Assembly (NCBI RefSeq): GCF_014673215.1
Contig: NZ_JACWMS010000004.1
Span: 186,001 to 250,000 of the forward strand
DNA: 64,000 nt
Direction: 5' to 3'
Origin: Gordonia hankookensis
Lineage (GTDB): Bacteria > Actinomycetota > Actinomycetes > Mycobacteriales > Mycobacteriaceae
Below, piece after piece: positions 1-6,926 of the stretch (position 1 is its first letter; every line of letters starts with the position of its first letter). The notes beneath the pieces are model-generated. The model did not search any database and was not told where the DNA came from. It saw only the letters and a list, made by a program, of their open reading frames with translations. A program made the position numbers and the translations under genes.

Positions 1-292
1 GAAGCTGGAACGGGCGATCGAGCGTGAGCGGAAGCTCCGACGGCCGTTCGTGCGGGTGAAGATCTTCGTCCAGGATCTGGTTGCCGGCCGGCCCGACGTT
101 CTGCCGCACGTCCGGGTCGCCACCGAGGATCGGCTCGATCGCGTGGTGCACCCGGCGCCACCACCACCGGCGATTTCGCCGCAGCGGGGTCTGTCTGGCA
201 CAATAGTCGGGTTGCCTGGCGATGATGTCCCACCTGCGGGACGTGGTCCCGGGACGCACCTTGACTCGGAGCACGAACCGGTCGAACCTCAC
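1..292. other. Left-edge region, possible partial gene of uncertain strand
   Basis: Two overlapping open frames cross this stretch and are codon-aligned to each other, so base composition does not separate them. One is a minus-strand frame with a GTG start near 292 that runs off the left edge. The other is a plus-strand frame that enters from the left edge and stops at 296-298. Both have high G+C in the third codon position and I recognise neither product. A weak TTGACT (261-266) could serve as a -35 element for rplS. No real gene can be asserted before rplS. Confidence 0.25.
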
Positions 293-376
293 ACATGATC
301 ACCCGCGGGTCGGGGGGTCGAGTGCGGGCCGCCAGGTTCCTCTGTTCACGCGAACCGCCAGATTGGACCCACCACG

Positions 377-718
377 ATGAACACCCTCGACTTTCTCGAC
401 AAGCAGTCGCTGCGCGACGACATCCCCAAGTTCGGACCCGGCGACACCCTCGACGTCCACGTCAAGGTCATCGAGGGCTCGAAGGAGCGCGTCCAGGTGT
501 TCAAGGGCGTCGTGATCCGTCGCCAGGGCGGTGGCGTGCGCGAGACCTTCACCGTGCGCAAGGTGTCCTTCGGCGTCGGCGTGGAGCGCACCTTCCCGGT
601 GCACAGCCCGAACATCGCCAAGATCGACGTGGTCACCCGCGGTGACGTGCGTCGCGCGAAGCTCTACTACCTGCGCGATCTGCGCGGCAAGGCAGCCAAG
701 ATCAAGGAAAAGCGCTGA
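377..718 (+). CDS. rplS: 50S ribosomal protein L19
   Basis: Bacterial ribosomal protein L19, which sits at the interface of the 30S and 50S subunits. The protein is 113 residues, the usual family length. It shows the typical N-terminal helix starting [15 protein letters not shown], the core [20 protein letters not shown] and a basic C-terminus with [15 protein letters not shown]. The ATG start gives the canonical N-terminus, although no strong Shine-Dalgarno sequence precedes it. It is followed after 18 bp by lepB in the same direction, the same neighbour order I recall from mycobacteria (rplS-lepB-rnhB). Identification is secure. Confidence 0.97.
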   Translation: MNTLDFLDKQSLRDDIPKFGPGDTLDVHVKVIEGSKERVQVFKGVVIRRQGGGVRETFTVRKVSFGVGVERTFPVHSPNIAKIDVVTRGDVRRAKLYYLRDLRGKAAKIKEKR

Positions 719-736
719 CGCGTCTACCCTGACGAC

Positions 737-1609
737 GTGGCTGACACACACTCCACGGGTGGGGAATCCGAACACGCTGCCGATCGCTCGTCCTCCGATG
801 CGGGGGACTACGGCTGGGACCGTGACGGCGACCACCCCGACGAGCGCCCATGGCGCACCAAGAGTGACAAACCCGAGAAGCGTGGCTCGCTACTTCGTGA
901 AGCAGTCATCATCATCGGCTGCGTGCTGCTGCTGACGTGGTTGTTGCAGACCTTCATCGGACGTCAGTACGTCATTCCGTCCGAATCGATGGAGCAGACC
1001 CTGCACGGTTGTGCCGGCTGCACCAACGACCGCATCGTCATCGACAAGCTGTCGTATCGCTTCGGCGACCCCAGCCCCGGTGACGTGGTGGTGTTCAAGG
1101 CTCCCAGCGAGTCATGGGACGGTGCGTGGCTCTCGCCCCGCTCCGAGAACCCGGTCGTGCACGGACTGCAGGATGGTCTGTCATGGTTCGGTTTCGCGCC
1201 GCCGGACGAGAACGATCTGGTGAAGCGCGTGATCGCCACCGGCGGGCAGACCGTGGAATGCAAGAACGCCGAGAACGTCGGGGTGAAGGTCAACGGCAAG
1301 CCGTTGACAGAGCCGTACGTCGACAAGCAGTTGCAGGCCGACGACGTCGCGGCCGGCAACGAGATGGCAGCGGGCCCCAACGGTCAGCCGAACTCCTGCT
1401 ACGGACCCGACTTCGGTCCGGTCAAGGTGCCCGACGGCAACGTGTGGGTGATGGGGGACAACCGCGCCAATTCGGCGGATTCCCGGTTCCACATGGAGGA
1501 CGAGTTCCACGGCACGGTGCCGGAGAGCGACATCCGAGGCAAGGTCCGATTCATCATCTATCCCTTCTCGCGGATCGGTGGTGTGTCCTCGCACAATCCC
1601 CAGTCATGA
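737..1609 (+). CDS. lepB: Signal peptidase I
   Basis: Type I signal peptidase (family S26), which cleaves signal peptides from Sec- and Tat-exported proteins on the outer face of the membrane. The 290-residue protein has a charged, disordered N-terminal tail of about 54 residues, one membrane segment (about 55-75) and a periplasm-facing catalytic domain. The serine lies in PSESMEQT (Ser84) and the general-base lysine in DLVKRVIA (Lys163). The box GDNRANSADSR near the C-terminus is the signature of the family. A single membrane anchor is usual for actinobacterial LepB. The GTG start lies 18 bp after rplS. Confidence 0.96.
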   Translation: MADTHSTGGESEHAADRSSSDAGDYGWDRDGDHPDERPWRTKSDKPEKRGSLLREAVIIIGCVLLLTWLLQTFIGRQYVIPSESMEQTLHGCAGCTNDRIVIDKLSYRFGDPSPGDVVVFKAPSESWDGAWLSPRSENPVVHGLQDGLSWFGFAPPDENDLVKRVIATGGQTVECKNAENVGVKVNGKPLTEPYVDKQLQADDVAAGNEMAAGPNGQPNSCYGPDFGPVKVPDGNVWVMGDNRANSADSRFHMEDEFHGTVPESDIRGKVRFIIYPFSRIGGVSSHNPQS

Positions 1610-1643
1610 CACCGGGGATAGCGCCGGTGTGGGGAGGTGAACT

Positions 1644-2336
1644 GTGAGCCGTTGGCCGCCGCGATTCCCGATTCGTCGGGCCGCAAGCCTGCGCACCTTC
1701 GAGTTCGCCCTGCATCGCAACGGGCTCGGTCCGGTCGCAGGCGTCGACGAAGCAGGTCGGGGAGCGTGCGCAGGACCGCTGGTGGTCGCCGCGTGCGTCC
1801 TCAAGCCCACGCAGATCGCCTCGCTCGCCGACCTCGACGACTCCAAGCGTCTGACCGAGGCGGTACGCGAGTCCCTGTACAAGGCGGTGACGAAGTACTC
1901 GTTGAGCTGGAGTGCCGTGATCATCGACGCTGATGAGATCGACCGGATCGGCATCCACGTCGCGAACATCGAAGGGATGCGTCGCGCGGTTGCCGGCCTC
2001 GACGTCACCCCCGGATACGTGCTGTCGGACGGATTCGTGGTGCCAGGGCTGACAGTGCCGTCGCTACCGGTGATCGGTGGCGATGGTGCCGCCGCCTGCA
2101 TCGCCGCCGCCAGCATCATCGCCAAGGTGACCCGGGACCGGATCATGGTCGCGATGGACGCCGACCTCCCCGGTTACGATTTCGCCGTTCACAAGGGCTA
2201 CAGCACGGCCCATCACATGGCTTGCATCGATCGTCACGGACCGTCGGTGCAGCACCGTATGTCCTACCGGAATGTCGCCGCGCGGGTGACGTCCGGCCCC
2301 CACCCGACCACGATAGGCTTGTCGAATGAGTGCTGA
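1644..2336 (+). CDS. rnhB: Ribonuclease HII
   Basis: Endonuclease that nicks the RNA strand of RNA-DNA hybrids and starts removal of misincorporated ribonucleotides. The 230-residue protein has the RNase HII opening [17 protein letters not shown], whose Asp35-Glu36 are metal-binding catalytic residues. Further conserved blocks are LDDSKRLTE and the region with [12 protein letters not shown]. The GTG start is preceded by GGGGAGGTGAAC, a good Shine-Dalgarno. The last codons overlap the start of the DUF2469 gene by 11 bp, suggesting translational coupling. Confidence 0.95.
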   Translation: MSRWPPRFPIRRAASLRTFEFALHRNGLGPVAGVDEAGRGACAGPLVVAACVLKPTQIASLADLDDSKRLTEAVRESLYKAVTKYSLSWSAVIIDADEIDRIGIHVANIEGMRRAVAGLDVTPGYVLSDGFVVPGLTVPSLPVIGGDGAAACIAAASIIAKVTRDRIMVAMDADLPGYDFAVHKGYSTAHHMACIDRHGPSVQHRMSYRNVAARVTSGPHPTTIGLSNEC

Positions 2337-2637
2337 GGATCTCGAGAAGTACGAAACCGAGATGGAACTCTCCCTGTACCGCGAGTACAAGGACATTGTC
2401 GGTCAGTTCACCTACGTGGTGGAGACCGAACGGCGCTTCTACCTCGCCAACGCAGTGGAGATGGTCCCCCGCAACACCGACGGCGAGATCTACTTCGAGC
2501 TGCGCATGTCCGACGCCTGGGTCTGGGACATGTACCGACCCGCGCGCTTCGTCAAACAGGTCCGGGTCATCACGTTCAAGGACGTCAACATCGAGGAGCT
2601 CGAGAAGCCGGAACTCCGGCTCCCGGACGAGCCCTGA
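2326..2637 (+). CDS. DUF2469 family protein
   Basis: Small conserved actinobacterial protein of unknown function, 103 residues. It begins [20 protein letters not shown], the typical family opening, is rich in acidic residues and has no signal peptide or membrane segment, so it is presumably cytosolic. Orthologues sit directly downstream of rnhB in mycobacteria (Rv2901c next to Rv2902c, as I recall), which matches here, and the 11-bp overlap with rnhB indicates co-translation. It is the last core gene before the accessory island; no terminator hairpin is evident in the 56 bp to the next, convergent gene. Confidence 0.9.
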   Translation: MSAEDLEKYETEMELSLYREYKDIVGQFTYVVETERRFYLANAVEMVPRNTDGEIYFELRMSDAWVWDMYRPARFVKQVRVITFKDVNIEELEKPELRLPDEP

Positions 2638-2693
2638 TCTACCCCGCCCGCCCGCGTCCGCGATTATTGCTACGGATTCATTTGCGGGCGTGG

Positions 2694-3347
2694 TTATTTG
2701 GGGATTTTGTCGATCGTGGCTGTAACCATATCGATCGCATAGCCGCAGATCTCTGACACGGGGAGGCTTGGGCTCAGAGCGTAGTCGGCAAGGGTGATCA
2801 CTCCGCTTCCTCCGGACTGAACATAGGTTGTGCAGCTTCCGGAATTGTCACTTGCCACACCGACATCACGTCCTTCGATATTCCTATCAGGTAGCCAGGT
2901 TGAGCCCACATGATTTTGCTGCTTGTACCAGGAAAGGCCATCTGAGTCGACGACCGTCTGCGAGATCGCAAGATATTCGGAACGGGGCGGCGAGTAACTC
3001 CAAGTGCATCCACGCAATGACTGTCCGTCTACTGTCGCCGCGTCCTTTACGCTGCCGGGATCGATACCTATGCGTGAGAGGCTATTCGGATCTGTCGTGC
3101 AAGGTTCATGGGACGTTCCATCATTTGAGCTGTTCCATCGCTGTGCGAAGTGATTGTTAAAGGGCAATGAAACGCCATTGTCGTCAGTCTGCCGTGGGCC
3201 AGTCGGCGTGCTGGAGATGGCAGGGCTTGATTGCTGCGTTGGGCTGCCGCTGATTTGTCCGGAGCAACCGGTGGCAAGTGAGGCCGCCAACATCAAAATG
3301 AATATGGCCGCATTGCGCAACGTCGGAACAGGGCCGTTAGTTTTCAA
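2694..3347 (-). CDS. DUF3558 lipoprotein, cassette copy A
   Basis: Probable exported lipoprotein of 217 residues. A hydrophobic stretch (about 13-24) ends in the lipobox LATGC, which would make Cys28 the lipidated residue. A Ser/Thr/Pro-rich linker follows, then a DUF3558-type domain with cysteines in EPCTTD, LRGCTW, SGSCTTY and EICGYAID. The TTG start overlaps the 3' end of the small gene upstream by 11 bp, so translation is probably coupled. It is clearly paralogous to the lipoprotein of copy B (same cysteine pattern and same end, TIDKIPK). The DNA is visibly AT-richer than its neighbours. DUF3558 has no established biochemical role that I know of; in mycobacteria members are cell-envelope lipoproteins. 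Confidence 0.8.
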   Translation of the reverse strand: MKTNGPVPTLRNAAIFILMLAASLATGCSGQISGSPTQQSSPAISSTPTGPRQTDDNGVSLPFNNHFAQRWNSSNDGTSHEPCTTDPNSLSRIGIDPGSVKDAATVDGQSLRGCTWSYSPPRSEYLAISQTVVDSDGLSWYKQQNHVGSTWLPDRNIEGRDVGVASDNSGSCTTYVQSGGSGVITLADYALSPSLPVSEICGYAIDMVTATIDKIPK

Positions 3348-3699
3348 AGTCTTGGGTTAATTGAGAATCTGCATTGTGGATTGATTCGGCCGCAGCGAGA
3401 CGTGTAGCGGCGAGAGTCTCCAATTCGGAAATATGTTCGGCAAGCTGTGTACGCCAGCCGCTTTCGACAATCGATGTGCGGAGCGCGTTATAAAGATTGA
3501 GACCTTCCACGCAGTCACGACCGAAATAGTTTGAATCTACGATCGTCATTAGCCTGTGTCGGCAGTCGGCGAGTTCTCGCGCTGCTGCCTTCGCTGCGTC
3601 AGCCCGCCGAGTCCAAGCAACGTCATCGGACACCACAGGGGGAGCGCCAATCATTCGCCCCACCTCCCCGCCCATCGACGTCCCATCCCCACCGCTCAT
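3337..3699 (-). CDS. Small helical protein, cassette copy A
   Basis: Unrecognised 120-residue protein, predicted by eye to be mostly helical and without a signal peptide or membrane segment. The start was chosen at MSGGDGTSM because GGGGAGGA lies about 7 nt upstream on the minus strand; the longer reading frame before it is non-coding duplicated DNA. After a Gly-rich first 20 residues it shares with copy B the core NYFGRDCVEGL, an SGW about 15 residues further on, and alternating charged/hydrophobic residues. Size, helicity and the single Trp in SGW recall ESX-type small secreted proteins, but no W-X-G motif is present. It is co-transcribed with the lipoprotein. Confidence 0.7.
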   Translation of the reverse strand: MSGGDGTSMGGEVGRMIGAPPVVSDDVAWTRRADAAKAAARELADCRHRLMTIVDSNYFGRDCVEGLNLYNALRTSIVESGWRTQLAEHISELETLAATRLAAAESIHNADSQLTQDFEN

Positions 3700-3846
3700 A
3701 CAGTCCTCCCCACAGAACGTTCGACGTCGCATGCGCCGCAGCGGTTCCACCCTGGCGATCCACACCCGCAGGTCTCGCGCCCGCAGACACAGAAGTCACA
3801 AGTAGGATAACCAACCGTTGGACATCGATGGTGGCGACCGGTGGAA
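3661..3846. repeat. Near-identical 186-bp direct repeat, copy A
   Basis: This block is repeated at 4893-5078 with an offset of exactly 1232 bp. I find one difference (C at 3750 versus T at 4982). It covers the first codons of the small-protein gene, its Shine-Dalgarno sequence and about 147 bp of upstream DNA, so both cassettes appear to share the same promoter. The coding bodies that follow are much more diverged than this block. Confidence 0.9.
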
Positions 3847-3855
3847 CGCGATTGT

Positions 3856-3890
3856 GTAGCAATAATCCGCATTTGGCGCGGATTTGCTAC
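3856..3890 (-). terminator. Hairpin between the two cassettes
   Basis: Imperfect inverted repeat with arms GTAGCAATAATCCGC and GCGGATTTGCTAC (a 2-nt bulge) and a loop of about 7 nt. It lies just past the stop codon of the copy B lipoprotein, in the direction of its transcription, and before the promoter repeat of copy A. No U-rich tail follows, so function as an intrinsic terminator is only likely. Confidence 0.45.
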
Positions 3891-3910
3891 GGATTCATTT
3901 GAGGGCATGG

Positions 3911-4585
3911 TTATTTAGGGATTTTGTCGATGGTGGCGCGGGTGAGATCGATGGCGTGGCCGCAGATCTCTTTCTGCGGCAGACTCGGCAAGAGACCGTA
4001 TCCGGCTCCCGTGACCACGCCTGCTGTTCCTGACTGTACGTAAGTTATGCAGCCGCCCGACTTGTCGCTGGCAATCCCCACTGTTCGGCCGCTAATCGTA
4101 ATGTCGGGAAGCCAATTTGATCCGACGCGATTTTGCACTTTGTACCACGCAAGACTTTCAGAGTTCCCGACTATCTGATATGCGCTTAGGTATTCGGATG
4201 CCGGCGGCGAATAGTGCCAATTGCATCCACGTAGAGTCTGCCCATTTACAGTGGCGGCGTCCTCAATTTTTCGAGGATCGATTCCTACGCGAATCAAGCT
4301 TTCTTCGTCGGCGTTGCAAGGCTCATATTCAGTGCCACTATTTGCCGAATTCCACCGATCAGGAAAATTATTGTGAAATGGCAGCGCTTTTCCGGCGTCA
4401 TCCATCTGCCTTACTTCTTGTGGCGGAGCGGAGGAGTCTGGGTGCGAGGACGGTCTGCCGTCTACCTCACTACTGCAGCCGGTCAGTGAAAGGAGCGAAA
4501 AGCCAGCGACCCACGCGACCGCTACCACCGGGTTGCAACGGATCCAGCGACTAGTTTTGGAATTCAAGCCGACCTTCTTGTTCAT
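3911..4585 (-). CDS. DUF3558 lipoprotein, cassette copy B
   Basis: Paralogue of the copy A lipoprotein, 224 residues from the ATG chosen here. The signal region (about 18-34) ends in the lipobox SLTGC, with Cys37 as the predicted lipid anchor. The DUF3558 domain repeats the four-cysteine pattern of copy A: EPCNAD, LRGCNW, SGGCITY and EICGHAID. A TTG at 4567, overlapping the end of the small gene as in copy A, is an alternative start and would also give a good signal peptide. The last 50 or so codons are close to copy A in DNA, whereas the middle is diverged. Role unknown; probably an outer-face envelope protein working with the small partner. Confidence 0.8.
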   Translation of the reverse strand: MNKKVGLNSKTSRWIRCNPVVAVAWVAGFSLLSLTGCSSEVDGRPSSHPDSSAPPQEVRQMDDAGKALPFHNNFPDRWNSANSGTEYEPCNADEESLIRVGIDPRKIEDAATVNGQTLRGCNWHYSPPASEYLSAYQIVGNSESLAWYKVQNRVGSNWLPDITISGRTVGIASDKSGGCITYVQSGTAGVVTGAGYGLLPSLPQKEICGHAIDLTRATIDKIPK

Positions 4586-4931
4586 CCCGGTTTCTGATCG
4601 CATCAGAGGCAGCATCGCAGTTCGCGGCCAAGGTGTTTAGCTCGTTGACTTGGTGAACGAGTTGTGTGCTCCATCCACTGTCGACTATGGCGCACCTCAA
4701 AGCTTCAAAGAGCGCCAAGCCTTCAACGCAATCGCGGCCAAAGTAGTTCATGCCGATTATGCGGGTAATTGTCATCCTGCAGTCGTCCAGCTCTCGTGCG
4801 GCCGCGCGAGCTGCAGAAGCACGCTTGGCCCACGCCGTGTCATCAGACGCAAGTCGGATCGAACTGTCGGCGGGAGCGCCAACCATTCCCCCCACCTCCC
4901 CGCCCATCGACGTCCCATCCCCACCGCTCAT
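4551..4931 (-). CDS. Small helical protein, cassette copy B
   Basis: Unrecognised 126-residue paralogue of the copy A small protein. The first 14 residues are identical (MSGGDGTSMGGEVG) because they lie in the 186-bp repeat. The remainder keeps NYFGRDCVEGL, the SGW and a charged helical C-terminus but differs at many positions and carries a six-residue insertion near residue 22. Start and Shine-Dalgarno are the same as in copy A. The gene overlaps the following lipoprotein gene and faces the Gly-rich protein gene across 168 bp, an arrangement suggesting a shared regulatory region. Confidence 0.7.
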   Translation of the reverse strand: MSGGDGTSMGGEVGGMVGAPADSSIRLASDDTAWAKRASAARAAARELDDCRMTITRIIGMNYFGRDCVEGLALFEALRCAIVDSGWSTQLVHQVNELNTLAANCDAASDAIRNRDEQEGRLEFQN

Positions 4932-5078
4932 ACAGTCCTCCCCACAGAACGTTCGACGTCGCATGCGCCGCAGCGGTTCCATCCTGGCGATCCACACCCG
5001 CAGGTCTCGCGCCCGCAGACACAGAAGTCACAAGTAGGATAACCAACCGTTGGACATCGATGGTGGCGACCGGTGGAA
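4893..5078. repeat. Near-identical 186-bp direct repeat, copy B
   Basis: Partner of the block at 3661-3846. In this copy the repeat spans most of the divergent intergenic region between the small-protein gene and the Gly-rich protein gene, and ends 21 bp before the latter's start codon. This is therefore the natural context of the sequence, and copy A is probably the derived one. Confidence 0.9.
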
Positions 5079-5099
5079 GGCGCAGACCGAGGGGGATCC
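4932..5099. promoter_or_regulatory. Divergent promoter region of the island
   Basis: 168 bp between two oppositely transcribed genes, so promoters for both strands must lie here or further inside the genes. No clear -35/-10 pair or operator can be assigned by eye. The right end has GAGGGGG just before the GTG start of the Gly-rich protein, and the left end has GGGGAGGA before the small gene. Confidence 0.5.
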
Positions 5100-6389
5100 G
5101 TGGCGGACGACGGCAGGAACGCGGGCTCGGCCGCGGCATCTGGCGGTGGATCGACCGACTGGCGGCTCGCGATCCAACAGATGTTGAGCCGAATCGCATC
5201 AATGGAGCCGGGCTCGGCCGGGGAGGATGCTCTCGCGCTGGAACAGGCCATCGACGCCGCTATCAAAGCGACAGAGCGTCTGAAAGACTTCGGTCAGGAT
5301 GGTCTCGAAGGTCACGCCGCACAGGGAAGCGCCGAACGAGCATCTCGACTCGCGACCGACATAACTTCCGGAGCGAAGTCCGTCTCGGGGGGAGTAGGTG
5401 CCTTGGCGACGGCGCAGGGAATCATGGCTGCCGCCAAGGTGCAGGTGCCATTCCTTCAGCAGATGCAGAAGGAGATGGAAGAAAAGCCCGAGGACGCCGC
5501 GGAGATCATGACGCGCGCGGCATCTCTCATGACGAGTCTCTACAACGGGCCGATGAGCTCCGCAGCGGGTCAAGCTCCTGACCCGATCGTGAATCCGTCA
5601 GTGGGTTCTGCCCTGATCGCCGGGTCGACCGTAAGCTCCGTCGGTGGCTCAGGTGATGGCAGTGGAAACAGTGGTGGCGGCAGCACCCATACCACCGCAG
5701 GCGGATCATCTGACCTCGGGGAGTACGGCAACAAGAATGCAGTGACCGGCGCAGCGACGCCGACCGATGCGGGTCCGGCTGCAAGTGCACCGTCGTCGAA
5801 CACCAATTCCTCTGGCGACAAACCCCTGTCACTGGGCGATGACGCCTCGAGCGGCGGCGCTGGTGCCGATGATCCCGATGACCTCAGCCGAGGCGGCCTC
5901 GGGAGCGCGAACGGTTCGGGCAGTTCGACCGTCCCGTCAGGAATGATGCCCGCCATGGGCGCCGGGGCAACGGCGGGCTCGGGCGGGAAGGTCGGCGGCG
6001 GGGGTACGGGCGCAGGCTCGGGCGGGAGTGGAGGCGCGAACGCGGCATCGGCGATGTCGCGAAGGCTGTCGGGAGCGTTGCCCGCAGCGTCGCCGTCGAC
6101 TACGCCTGCGAACTCCACGACCCCTGTGGGCGCCGGCCCGGGGCGCACAGGTGGGCCGATGGGCGGTGCACCCCACGGAGGGCGCGCGCGTGGATCCGAC
6201 GACCGCAGTCACAAACCGGCGCACTACCTCCACACCCAGGAGAACGGGGCACAGATCGTCGGCAGCCTGCCACTGGTCGGGCCGCCGGTGATCGGGGACT
6301 GGGCGCCCCCGCAGGCGCCGGCCGCAGCCGAGGCGCGCGCGAAACAATCAGACGAAGCCGATGGGACCGACACGGATCTCAAGCTCTGA
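5100..6389 (+). CDS. Gly/Ser-rich, probably secreted, PPE/ESX-like protein
   Basis: 429 residues from a GTG preceded by GAGGGGG; an upstream GTG would add nine residues but lies inside the repeat. Residues about 20-150 are Ala-rich, amphipathic and probably helical. Residues about 160-365 are low-complexity Gly/Ser/Ala/Thr. The C-terminus is non-repetitive again (HYLHTQENGAQ, then GSLPLVGPPVIGDW). There is no signal peptide. Helical head, Gly-rich middle and conserved tail resemble ESX/type VII substrates of mycolic-acid bacteria, but no PE or PPE motif is present, so this is inference. It is divergent from the DUF3558 cassettes and may belong to the same system. Confidence 0.6.
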   Translation: MADDGRNAGSAAASGGGSTDWRLAIQQMLSRIASMEPGSAGEDALALEQAIDAAIKATERLKDFGQDGLEGHAAQGSAERASRLATDITSGAKSVSGGVGALATAQGIMAAAKVQVPFLQQMQKEMEEKPEDAAEIMTRAASLMTSLYNGPMSSAAGQAPDPIVNPSVGSALIAGSTVSSVGGSGDGSGNSGGGSTHTTAGGSSDLGEYGNKNAVTGAATPTDAGPAASAPSSNTNSSGDKPLSLGDDASSGGAGADDPDDLSRGGLGSANGSGSSTVPSGMMPAMGAGATAGSGGKVGGGGTGAGSGGSGGANAASAMSRRLSGALPAASPSTTPANSTTPVGAGPGRTGGPMGGAPHGGRARGSDDRSHKPAHYLHTQENGAQIVGSLPLVGPPVIGDWAPPQAPAAAEARAKQSDEADGTDTDLKL

Positions 6390-6503
6390 TCTGTGGGCGG
6401 GAACAGAAACGCAACCTGTCCACATTCTCTGAACCATCCACAGAACCGGACGATTTCGCTTGTGACGAACTGAACCGTCGTACGTTCCAGCGATGCTTAA
6501 GGC

Positions 6504-6926
6504 ATGAGCGACAACACTTCCCGGCCGCAGCGGGCTGCCGAACCCCGACGTCCACGCAGCGCGGATATCGGCCGTCTCGGTGAAGATCTCGCCGCCGAAC
6601 ACGTGCAGAGTCTCGGGTGGACTGTGATCGAGCGTAACTGGCGCAACCGATTCGGCGAGCTGGACCTGATCGCCGCCGATGGCTCGGCACTGGTCGTCGT
6701 GGAGGTGAAGACGCGGGCCTCCCGGATCTTCGACGATCCGGCCGCGGCCGTCACCCCTCTCAAGCTCGCCCGGATGAGGCGGCTGATCCGCCACTGGCTG
6801 GCCGACCATCGCGACAGTTGGTGGAGCGAGATCCGGTTCGACGTGCTGTCGGTCCAACTCGACTCGAGGGACCCGACCGCAGTCGACCGAGCCGTGGTGC
6901 GTCACCATCGAGGCGTGTTCGCATGA
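6504..6926 (+). CDS. yraN: UPF0102 (YraN) family nuclease-fold protein
   Basis: 140-residue protein of the UPF0102 family, which has a restriction-endonuclease-like fold but no settled function. The PD-(D/E)xK-type core is visible as FGELDLIAADGSALVVVEVKTR, with the acidic pair before EVK. The preceding helix contains IGRLGEDLAAEHVQSLGW. The stop codon overlaps the comM start (ATGA), and the order yraN-comM-dprA is conserved in actinobacteria. About 114 bp separate it from the island gene upstream, and the ATG start follows a weak ribosome-binding site. Confidence 0.92.
   Translation: MSDNTSRPQRAAEPRRPRSADIGRLGEDLAAEHVQSLGWTVIERNWRNRFGELDLIAADGSALVVVEVKTRASRIFDDPAAAVTPLKLARMRRLIRHWLADHRDSWWSEIRFDVLSVQLDSRDPTAVDRAVVRHHRGVFA

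Noticed and set aside
3700-3765. 22-residue N-terminal extension of the small proteins (MWIARVEPL...)
   Set aside because: A strong GGGGAGGA lies directly before the internal ATG in both copies, so the extension is untranslated leader.
3531-3902. Plus-strand open frame across the repeat
   Set aside because: It is the antisense of the small-protein gene and its promoter. An equivalent appears at the second copy simply because the DNA is duplicated, and no ribosome-binding site precedes it.
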